Of a stretch of 64,000 nucleotides of DNA, positions 54,411 to 64,000 are shown one piece after another. Under the pieces are notes generated by a model, which saw only the letters and a list, made by a program, of their open reading frames with translations, had not been told where the DNA came from and ran no database searches. This DNA comes from Mycolicibacterium phocaicum (GTDB taxonomy: Bacteria; Actinomycetota; Actinomycetes; Mycobacteriales; Mycobacteriaceae). The position numbers and the translations under genes are program-made. The stretch's first letter is position 1; each line of letters opens with the position of its first letter. The stretch lies in contig NZ_AP022616.1 of the NCBI RefSeq assembly GCF_010731115.1, positions 1,240,001-1,304,000 of the forward strand, read 5' to 3'.

Positions 54411-57044
54411 TCAGAAGCCGGGGTCGTCGCCCATCGAACCGTTGGCGTCCGAGCCGCCCTGGATCAGCATCAGCGTGCCGGCGAGCTCATCGGGCTTGAC
54501 CAGCACCTCACGGGCCTTCGAGCCCTCGGACGGTCCGACGATGCCGCGGGTCTCCATCAGGTCCATCAGGCGGCCGGCCTTGGCGAACCCGACCCGCAGC
54601 TTGCGCTGCAGCATCGAGGTCGACCCGAACTGGCTCGACACGACCAACTCGACGGCCTGCAGGAAGACGTCCATGTCGTCGCCGATGTCGCTGTCGATCT
54701 CGCGCTTCTCGACGGTCTTGACCGTGACGCCGTCGATGAACTCGGGCTGCGCCTGCTGCTTGGTGAAGGCGACGACGGCCTGGATTTCGTCGTCGCTGAC
54801 GAACGCGCCCTGCACGCGGATGGGCTTGGGCGCCTCCGAGGGCTGGAACAGGCCGTCACCCTTACCGGTGAGCTTCTCGGCGCCGATCTGGTCGAGGATG
54901 ACGCGCGAGTTGGTCGCGTTGGTGACGCCGAATGCCATGCGGGACGGCACATTTGCCTTGATCAGACCGGTCACGACCGACACCACCGGCTGCTGGGTCG
55001 CCAGCACCAGGTGGATGCCCGCGGCGCGGGCCTTCTGAGTGATGCGGACGATGGCATCCTCGACGTCGCGCGGCGCCTGCATCATCAGGTCGGCCAGCTC
55101 GTCGACGACGCACAAGATGTACGGGTAGGTCTTGTAGACCCGCTCGCTGCCCAGCGGCGCGGTGATTTCGCCCGAGCGCACCTTCTTGTTGAAGTCGTCG
55201 ATGTGCCGGACGCCGCTGGCGCTCATGTCCTGGTAGCGCTGTTCCATCTCCTCGACCAGCCAGGCCAGCGCGGCGGCGGCCTTCTTCGGGTCGATGATCA
55301 CGGGCGTGATGAGGTGCGGAATGCCTTGGTACGGCGGGAATTCCACCATCTTCGGGTCGACCAGGATCATCCGGACCTCGTCGGGCGTCGCGCGCTGCAG
55401 CAGCGACACCAGCATCGAGTTGATGAAGCTCGACTTACCCGAACCGGTCGAGCCGGCCACCAGGAGGTGCGGCATCTTGGCCAGGTTGTAGCTGATGAAG
55501 TGGCCTTCGACGTCCTTGCCGATGCCGAACACCATCGGGTGGTGGTCCTTGCGGGTGCTCGGCGCATTCAGCACGTCCTTGAGCCGCACCATCTCGCGGT
55601 CACTGTTCGGCACCTCGACTCCGACCAACGACTTACCGGGGATCGGCGCGAGCAGGCGGATGTGCTCGTTGGCCACCGCGTAGGCGAGGTTGCGCTGCAA
55701 CTGGGTGAACCGCTCGACGCGCACGCCGGGTCCGAGCTCGATCTCGTACCGGGTGACGGTCGGGCCGCGCTGGAAGCCGACGACCGTGGCGTCGACCTTG
55801 AACTGCTCCATCACCTCGGAGATGGCCGACATGATGCGGTCGTTGTCGCGGCCGACGCGCTTGGGCGGATCGCCGTCGGACAGCAGGTCGAGCGGTGGCA
55901 ACGTGTAGTCGCCCTCGATGACGCGGTCGAGGGACAGTCCGTCGTCCTGTGCCTTTTCCAGGGCCTTGGCCTTGGTGGGCACCGGGTCCGCGACGTTCTG
56001 GGCCTTGCGGCGGCGCGACGGCTTGGCGGCCGGCTCGGGCGTGGTCGGTGCCTCGTCGGCGGCGGGCTCGACCGGGTAGTTGTCCATCGGTGTGCGGCCC
56101 AGCGGCCGCGTCATGGCCGCGGTGGTCTGATCCGAGCCGGGCCAGGCCTCGGGTTCGTCACGCGAGTAGGTGGGGTCGTCGTAGTAGCCGTCGGAGAAGT
56201 CATCGGCGAAGTCGTCGACCAGGCCGGCGGGCGCGTCGTACTCCTCGTCGTGCTCGCCGTGCAGACGACCGGAGACCATGTAGCGCAACGTGTCCGGCAG
56301 TTCGCGGATGGTCGTGCCGGTGACCAGCAGCAGGCCGAACAGCACGCCCATGATGAGCAGCGGGGTGGCGATCCAGACGGTCAGCCCGTCCGACAGCGGC
56401 CCACCGATGACGAAGCCGACGAAGCCGGCGGCGCCGCGGCGCTCCCCCGGCGCGGTGGGCGCGCCGGCCCAGATGTGCCACAGGCCCAGTACGGGCAGAC
56501 CGATCATGGCGGCGCCGAGGATCAGCCGGGGGCGGGCGTCGGGGTTCGGATGGGTGCGCATCAGCGTGACGGCCAGCGCGAGCAGCAGCACCGGCAGCAC
56601 CACGACCGCGGATCCGATGACGGTGCGGACGCCGTAGTCGATCCAGGCGCCGACCGGCCGGGCCGCGTTGAACCAGGAGCTCGCGGCAATGAGGAAGGCG
56701 ACGCCGAGCAGCGCCAGCGCGATGCCGTCACGGCGGTGTCCGGGTTCGAGTTCGCGGGCGCGGCCGACGCTGCGGGCGGTGGTTCCGGCGCCCTTGGCGA
56801 GCATCAGCCAGCCGGCGCGGGCGCCACGGCCCACCGCGGCGCCGGCCGTGGCGACCGGCGACGGATGCGGTGCGGGTTTGCGGGCCGGCTTACGGGCGGG
56901 CGATTTCGGGGCCGGCGGACGTGCCGGCCGGCCCGACTTTGCACTGCCTGACTTCGATGAACGCGCCCCCGAACCGGCTGCGCCACGATTCGCCGACCCG
57001 GCCTTGGCCCGGTTAGCTGAGCTCGTTGCGGTTTTACTCGCCAT
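54411..57044 (-). CDS. ftsK: DNA translocase FtsK
   Basis: An 877-residue septal DNA pump that clears the chromosome from the closing septum. It has a basic low-complexity N-terminus, four transmembrane helices (about residues 95-280), an acidic/Pro linker, and then the motor: AGSTGSGKSSFINSM (Walker A), ILCVVDELADLMM (Walker B), TQQPVVSVVTGLIKANVPSR, and a C-terminal gamma winged helix for KOPS reading (FGSTSMLQRKLRVGFAKAGRLMD). ATG 57044 is chosen because the upstream open frame lacks family similarity. Confidence 0.95.
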   Translation of the reverse strand: MASKTATSSANRAKAGSANRGAAGSGARSSKSGSAKSGRPARPPAPKSPARKPARKPAPHPSPVATAGAAVGRGARAGWLMLAKGAGTTARSVGRARELEPGHRRDGIALALLGVAFLIAASSWFNAARPVGAWIDYGVRTVIGSAVVVLPVLLLALAVTLMRTHPNPDARPRLILGAAMIGLPVLGLWHIWAGAPTAPGERRGAAGFVGFVIGGPLSDGLTVWIATPLLIMGVLFGLLLVTGTTIRELPDTLRYMVSGRLHGEHDEEYDAPAGLVDDFADDFSDGYYDDPTYSRDEPEAWPGSDQTTAAMTRPLGRTPMDNYPVEPAADEAPTTPEPAAKPSRRRKAQNVADPVPTKAKALEKAQDDGLSLDRVIEGDYTLPPLDLLSDGDPPKRVGRDNDRIMSAISEVMEQFKVDATVVGFQRGPTVTRYEIELGPGVRVERFTQLQRNLAYAVANEHIRLLAPIPGKSLVGVEVPNSDREMVRLKDVLNAPSTRKDHHPMVFGIGKDVEGHFISYNLAKMPHLLVAGSTGSGKSSFINSMLVSLLQRATPDEVRMILVDPKMVEFPPYQGIPHLITPVIIDPKKAAAALAWLVEEMEQRYQDMSASGVRHIDDFNKKVRSGEITAPLGSERVYKTYPYILCVVDELADLMMQAPRDVEDAIVRITQKARAAGIHLVLATQQPVVSVVTGLIKANVPSRMAFGVTNATNSRVILDQIGAEKLTGKGDGLFQPSEAPKPIRVQGAFVSDDEIQAVVAFTKQQAQPEFIDGVTVKTVEKREIDSDIGDDMDVFLQAVELVVSSQFGSTSMLQRKLRVGFAKAGRLMDLMETRGIVGPSEGSKAREVLVKPDELAGTLMLIQGGSDANGSMGDDPGF

Positions 57045-57225
57045 GGCTGCCAGCCTAGTCGCAATTACCCCATCTGCACCATCTGCCACACAAGTAACGC
57101 TTGGGTCACGACCGGGTCCGCATATCCGCTGGTCACGTATCAGTGGGAGCCACGTCACACGCGCCGCACGCGCCGGTCTAACGTGGACACCTGTCTAGGT
57201 CAGCTAGCTATCGAGGAGTTCGTCC

Positions 57226-57543
57226 ATGCCCGTCGTTGTCGTCGCCACCATGAAGGCCAAGCCCGAGTCCGTCGACCTGGTCCGCACCGCGTGCGTCGAG
57301 GCCGTCGACGCCGTCCACGCCGAGCCGGGCTGCGAGCTCTACTCCCTGCACGAGGCCGACGGCGGCACCTTCGTGTTCGTGGAGCAGTGGGCCGACGCCG
57401 ACGCCATCAAGACCCACAGCACCGCCCCGGCCATCGGCAAGTTGTTCGGCGCCATCGGCGAGCACCTCGACGGTGCGCCCGACATCAAGATGCTCGCCCC
57501 GGTGGTCGCCGGCGACCCGGCCAAGGGACAACTCCGTGGGTGA
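57226..57543 (+). CDS. antibiotic biosynthesis monooxygenase (ABM) domain protein
   Basis: A 105-residue dimeric ferredoxin-like ABM protein: [49 protein letters not shown]. Counterpart of Rv2749. It overlaps the start of the SDR gene by 8 bases, so the two are coupled. A role in quinone or aromatic oxidation, or in protection from reactive products, is possible; not shown. Confidence 0.82.
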   Translation: MPVVVVATMKAKPESVDLVRTACVEAVDAVHAEPGCELYSLHEADGGTFVFVEQWADADAIKTHSTAPAIGKLFGAIGEHLDGAPDIKMLAPVVAGDPAKGQLRG

Positions 57544-58354
57544 GCTGAGCGGCAAGGTCGCCTTCATCACCGGCGCGGCGCGCGGCCAGGGCCGCGCGCA
57601 CGCGGTGAAGCTGTCGTCGATGGGCGCCGACATCATCGCCGTCGACCTGTGCGACCAGATCGCGTCGGTCCCCTACCCCATGGCCACGCCCGACGATCTG
57701 GCCGCGACAGTCAAACTGGTCGAGGACAACGGCGCGCGGATCGTCGCCAGTCAGGCCGATGTCCGCGACCGCGCCGCCCTCAAGACCGCGCTCAAGGCCG
57801 GCGTCGACGAACTCGGCGGGCGGTTGGACATCGTCATCGCCAACGCCGGGATCGCGCCGATGGCCGGTGAAGACGCCTGGCAGGACGTCATCGACGTCAA
57901 CCTCACGGGCGTCTACAACACCCTGGACGTGGCGATGCGGCCGATGGTCAAGGCCGGCAACGGCGGATCGATCGTGCTGATCAGTTCGGTGGCCGGACTG
58001 GTCGGGCTGTCCTCACCGATGGCCGGTTCCGTGGGCTATGCCGCCGCCAAGCACGGCATGGTCGGCCTGATGCGGGTGTACGCGAACCTGCTTGCCTCGC
58101 AGAACATCCGGGTCAACTCGATCCATCCGGCCGGGGTGGCCACCCCGATGATCGACAACGAGTTCACCCGGAAGTGGTTGAGCCAGTTGACCGAAGAGAC
58201 CAAAGCGGGCCCCGACATGACGAATGCGCTGCCGGTGCAGGTGCTCGAGGCCGAGGACATCGCCAACACCGTGGCGTGGCTGGTGTCGGACGCCGGCCGG
58301 TACATCACCGGCGTGACCCTGCCGGTGGACGCCGGCTTCGTCAACAAGCGCTGA
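57536..58354 (+). CDS. mycofactocin-coupled SDR oxidoreductase
   Basis: A 272-residue SDR with the [12 protein letters not shown] cofactor motif and the characteristic insertion after the second strand ([21 protein letters not shown]) of the mycofactocin-dependent SDR group, which keeps a non-exchangeable NAD. The catalytic S is in [11 protein letters not shown], with Y-x3-K as YAAAKHGM. It likely oxidises an alcohol with electrons passed to mycofactocin. GTG 57536 overlaps the ABM gene. Counterpart of Rv2750. Confidence 0.87.
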   Translation: MGELSGKVAFITGAARGQGRAHAVKLSSMGADIIAVDLCDQIASVPYPMATPDDLAATVKLVEDNGARIVASQADVRDRAALKTALKAGVDELGGRLDIVIANAGIAPMAGEDAWQDVIDVNLTGVYNTLDVAMRPMVKAGNGGSIVLISSVAGLVGLSSPMAGSVGYAAAKHGMVGLMRVYANLLASQNIRVNSIHPAGVATPMIDNEFTRKWLSQLTEETKAGPDMTNALPVQVLEAEDIANTVAWLVSDAGRYITGVTLPVDAGFVNKR

Positions 58355-58355
58355 C

Positions 58356-58756
58356 ATGGCCCGCAATGCCGCGGCGCAGACGGCCTTCGGGCCGATGGTG
58401 CTCGCCGCGATCGAGCAGCACGAGTCGCCGGCTCGTCGTCTGGTCGATGACGACCTGGCAGGTTCTTTTCTGCCGCGGGGCCTTCGCGCACTGATCGCGG
58501 CCACCCGCTGGTCGCCGGTGCGCAGCGCCATGATGGCCGCGTCGGACCGGTCGGCGCCGTATCGCCGGTTCCGTGAACGCACTCAGGTCTGGAAGTACGG
58601 GCTGCGACCCGACGAGGTCGAGCAGTTCCTCGAGGGTTACGGCTGGCGACTGCTCGACCAGCTCGGACCGGACGAAACACGTGACCGATATGTACAGCCG
58701 ACAGGGCGGAACCTGCCGACCTCCGGTCTGGAGTGGTCGGCGCTGGCCCGGACGAT

Positions 58757-58760
<4 letters not shown>
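58356..58760 (+). pseudogene. SAM-dependent methyltransferase remnant with the catalytic core deleted
   Basis: An in-frame 134-residue product. Residues 1-67 match the N-terminus of the mycobacterial LCMT-like methyltransferases (TAFGPMVLAAIEQHE, RRLVDDDLAGSFLPRGLRAL, ATRWSPVRSAMMAASDRSAP). Residues 70-134 match their C-terminus (LRPDEVEQFLEGYGWRLLDQ, GRNLPTSGLEWSALAR). The normal members, including the counterpart Rv2751, are about 290 residues; the missing 150 or so contain the whole SAM-binding fold. No methyltransferase activity is expected. It starts one base after the SDR stop. Confidence 0.7.
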
Positions 58761-62039
<3,279 letters not shown>

Positions 62040-62070
62040 TACACTCTCGGCCGAACCCCGATAAAAGGAG
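62040..62070 (+). promoter_or_regulatory. promoter and ribosome-binding site of the lsr2-like gene
   Basis: TACACT (62040-62045) is a likely -10; AAAAGGAG (62063-62070) lies seven bases before GTG 62078. Unlike most genes here, this one has an AT-rich leader with a strong ribosome-binding site. Confidence 0.5.
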
Positions 62071-62077
62071 AAAATTC

Positions 62078-62479
62078 GTGGCCGAGCGCATTGTGGTCCA
62101 GCTTGTCGATGATATTAACGGCACTGAGATCACCGACGATTCCGGTGAACGGATTAGCTTCTCGGTCCGTGGGGTCGATTACCAGATCGATCTTTCCGCT
62201 GCGAACGTGGCGAAATTCGAGAAGGCATTGGCGCCGTATCTGGACGCCGCGACCCGCGTCGGCGGCCGTCGCACCCGCACCCAGAAGGTCGCAGAGCCGA
62301 CCGGCCGGGCCGCCAAGGGCAGCACCTCGCGCGGTCGCGGCAAGAAGGCCGCCAAGGGCGCGTCCGCCAACGAACAGCTCGCCGCCATCCGCGAGTGGGC
62401 GCAGGCCAGCGGCTACGACGTCGCCGCCCGCGGCCGCATCAAGGCCGAAATCGTCGAGGCGTACCACGCGGCTAACTAG
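62078..62479 (+). CDS. Lsr2-family nucleoid protein (xenogeneic silencer paralogue)
   Basis: A 133-residue Lsr2 homologue. The N-terminal dimerisation domain starts MAERIVVQLVDDINGTEI and includes VDYQIDLSAANVAKFEKAL. The C-terminal DNA-binding domain has IREWAQASGYDVAARGRIK, with the RGR minor-groove hook, and ends EAYHAAN. The linker is about 20 residues longer than in housekeeping Lsr2 and rich in Arg/Lys/Gly (TSRGRGKKAAKG). Divergence and position next to a restriction gene suggest an accessory copy. It probably binds AT-rich foreign DNA. Confidence 0.88.
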   Translation: MAERIVVQLVDDINGTEITDDSGERISFSVRGVDYQIDLSAANVAKFEKALAPYLDAATRVGGRRTRTQKVAEPTGRAAKGSTSRGRGKKAAKGASANEQLAAIREWAQASGYDVAARGRIKAEIVEAYHAAN

Positions 62480-62563
62480 CCGCGCTGCCTGAACGGCATC
62501 AACCGCGCACGGCAATCCGGGCGCGTTCGCCGGCCGGTGGTCGTCAGTGAGATAGCGCTGCCA

Positions 62564-63343
62564 TTACCAGTGCCGATCACGGTCCGGTGGACCAATCAAT
62601 ACCTCGCGCGGATCCTGGTCGGTAGTCGCGACCTCGTACCCCTGCTCGACGTGCACTTCGGTACTGCGCTCGCGGCCATCGTCGTCGAACGCGATTGCGT
62701 TGATCCGCAGCGTCGTTGTCCACTTCCATTGCGCCATCTGCTCAACTACGTCCTGCACCGAATCCTGACACTCTGGGCATTCCTCGTCGCCATCCAGCTC
62801 GGCATGTACGCCGCACGGCGTGAAATCGGTCTGAAAGACAATGCCCGGGTCCCATAGGTGGGCTGAGGGGGGCCATTCGAGGTCGAACCACTGCCCCGGC
62901 TCGATACCGTAGACCCGAATCGCCTCTTCCAGGGCCGCCTTCTTGTCCGGCCCCGACCAGGCCATCCGCGGCGGAAGGGCGACATCCTCGATCGGATCGA
63001 CGCCCCGGTAGTCGCCGGGAATGCCCACTGGTTCGGGCGAATCCACCGTGGCCAGATCGGCACGGTCGTACCAATGAATCGTGCTCAGCTCGTCGTGGCA
63101 GACCGACGCGGGATCGATGGGCTCCGTCACCTCAGCTTCGAAGTACGCCCACGTGTTCCGCTTCTCATGCACCAACCGTGGCGGAAGCTTACTGATGACC
63201 TCTTGGTGGATCACCTCATCTTCGGCCGCCTCCGCTGGCATCTCGTCCATCAGGGCAACTTGGTCCCGCAACCGCTGAAGGTTTACTTGGACGCTGTACC
63301 GATCTCGCACGAGTGCAACCACGACGCCCAACCGATCCCTCAT
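62564..63343 (-). CDS. unrecognised protein translationally coupled to hsdR
   Basis: A 259-residue acidic cytoplasmic protein with no domain I can name. Features: a Pro/Trp-rich middle (VALPPRMAWSGPDKKAALEE, WFDLEWPPSAHLW), a CxxC pair in DEECPECQDSVQDVV, and many Asp/Glu throughout. No signal peptide or membrane segment. Its ATG overlaps the hsdR stop as ATGA with a strong GGGGGAG site, so it is made together with the restriction subunit. It may be an accessory, inhibitor or specificity-linked factor; unproven. Confidence 0.6.
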   Translation of the reverse strand: MRDRLGVVVALVRDRYSVQVNLQRLRDQVALMDEMPAEAAEDEVIHQEVISKLPPRLVHEKRNTWAYFEAEVTEPIDPASVCHDELSTIHWYDRADLATVDSPEPVGIPGDYRGVDPIEDVALPPRMAWSGPDKKAALEEAIRVYGIEPGQWFDLEWPPSAHLWDPGIVFQTDFTPCGVHAELDGDEECPECQDSVQDVVEQMAQWKWTTTLRINAIAFDDDGRERSTEVHVEQGYEVATTDQDPREVLIGPPDRDRHW

Positions 63344-64000
63344 AGATACTCCCCCTTCGCATTTCGAGCCCGCTCGGCATACTGCGGCGCGAGCTCTTCC
63401 ATCTGCTCGATCACCTGATTGATGGCCGCAGGCTGCTTATCTGGCGGGTACTTGTACTTGACCAGCAACCGCTTAATGGACGACCGCAGCTTTGCGCGCA
63501 CGTCGTCACGCACGATCCAGTCGGTCTTGGTGTCGCGCTGCATCACCGCAACCAATTCACGGGCGATCTGCGCGAGCACATCCTCGCCCTGCAATTCGAC
63601 CGCGGACTCGTTCGCAGCCACCGCGTCATAGAAGGCCAGCTCGTCATGCGATAGCGACGGTGTGAAGCGCTTACCCCGGTCGCCCTCGGTTGCGACCTCT
63701 TTGGCCAACGCGATCATCTCGGCGATCACCTCTGCTGCAGTCAGCTGTTGGTTGGTGTATTTGCGCATCAGCTCGGCGACGCGGTCCGAGAACGCGCGCT
63801 GCCGAACCAGATTGTTGCGAGTGGCCACGCCCATCTCTTTGGTCAGCAGTGCCCGCAACGCTTCGATCGCCAGGTGCGGATTGACGGCGTCCTTCGCCTT
63901 CACCTCGAACTCAGGTGTCAGGTCCGACAACGACGGTTTCGGTAGGCCGGCAGCCTCGTAGATGTCGAGTATGCCGCCGGACGCCGTCGACTCATCGACC
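63340..64000 (-). CDS. hsdR: type I restriction enzyme R subunit, C-terminal part (runs off the window)
   Basis: The frame is open to the window edge and 219 residues are visible. They match the C-terminal helical (DUF3387-type) domain of HsdR: GLPKPSLSDLTPEF, LAFYDAVAANESAVELQ, VMQRDTKTDWIVRDDVRAK and the strongly typical LLVKYKYPPDKQPAAINQV. The motor and nuclease domains must lie beyond 64000. It cleaves unmodified DNA with HsdM and HsdS, which are not in view. The order puts this gene upstream of the unknown coupled gene. Confidence 0.88.
   Translation of the reverse strand, partial: VDESTASGGILDIYEAAGLPKPSLSDLTPEFEVKAKDAVNPHLAIEALRALLTKEMGVATRNNLVRQRAFSDRVAELMRKYTNQQLTAAEVIAEMIALAKEVATEGDRGKRFTPSLSHDELAFYDAVAANESAVELQGEDVLAQIARELVAVMQRDTKTDWIVRDDVRAKLRSSIKRLLVKYKYPPDKQPAAINQVIEQMEELAPQYAERARNAKGEYL

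Noticed and set aside
55011..56951. A 646-codon open frame on the plus strand
   Set aside because: Mirror frame of ftsK; no domain, no ribosome-binding site, and the FtsK motor motifs are on the opposite strand.

Overview
The window is a stretch of chromosome from a high-GC actinomycete, almost certainly a mycobacterium of the fast-growing (Mycolicibacterium) type. Gene content and order closely follow the M. tuberculosis interval around Rv2690c-Rv2755c as I remember it (ceoB-ceoC, dut, cei, suhB, ppgK, sigA, sigB, ideR, sthA, nrdR, lexA, fadE20, hflX, dapF, miaA, miaB, recX-recA, pspA-clgR, pgsA, ftsK, rnj, dapA). There are several insertions: a glutamate-type ABC transporter, a DEAD-box helicase, a PE-PPE-domain protein and extra SDRs. 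recA has no intein. No tRNA, rRNA, insertion sequence or CRISPR array was seen.

Layout. Bases 1-5800 hold the start of an APC permease, the potassium regulators ceoB/ceoC, small conserved actinobacterial proteins and dut. Bases 5900-17000 hold cei, suhB, polyphosphate glucokinase, the principal sigma factor sigA, a secreted histidine phosphatase with a long Lys/Ala tail, sigB and ideR. Bases 17000-29900 hold the sthA region, nrdR, the chiZ-lexA SOS locus, a large LGFP-repeat surface protein, fadE20 and an RNA helicase. Bases 30200-39500 hold a PE-PPE-domain esterase-like protein, hflX, dapF, miaA, a DUF349 protein and miaB. Bases 39500-45300 are accessory: an amino-acid ABC transporter in which the binding protein and one permease are a single reading frame, a TetR/SDR pair and a repeat-tailed secreted protein. 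Bases 45300-57000 hold recX-recA, a glycosyltransferase, the clgR-pspA-pspM envelope-stress genes, pgsA and ftsK. Bases 57200-61300 hold a mycofactocin-type SDR operon ending in a gutted methyltransferase gene, then RNase J and dapA.

From 61336 onward the conserved order breaks. A 740-base stretch without a convincing gene is followed by an lsr2 paralogue, an unrecognised protein and the C-terminal part of a type I restriction subunit (HsdR). This looks like the edge of an accessory defence island, in the place where I would expect thyX.

Regulation is unusually readable. recA and chiZ both carry a PafBC-type (RecA-independent) damage promoter. recA and lexA also have near-perfect LexA boxes. 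sigB and clgR carry SigE/SigH-like promoters, linking both to the same envelope-stress network. At least five genes start exactly six bases after a TANNNT -10 box and are probably translated from leaderless mRNAs. dut and its divergent neighbour share overlapping -10 boxes in a 25-base gap. Eight convergent gene pairs overlap at their 3' ends, five of them through a shared four-base stop.
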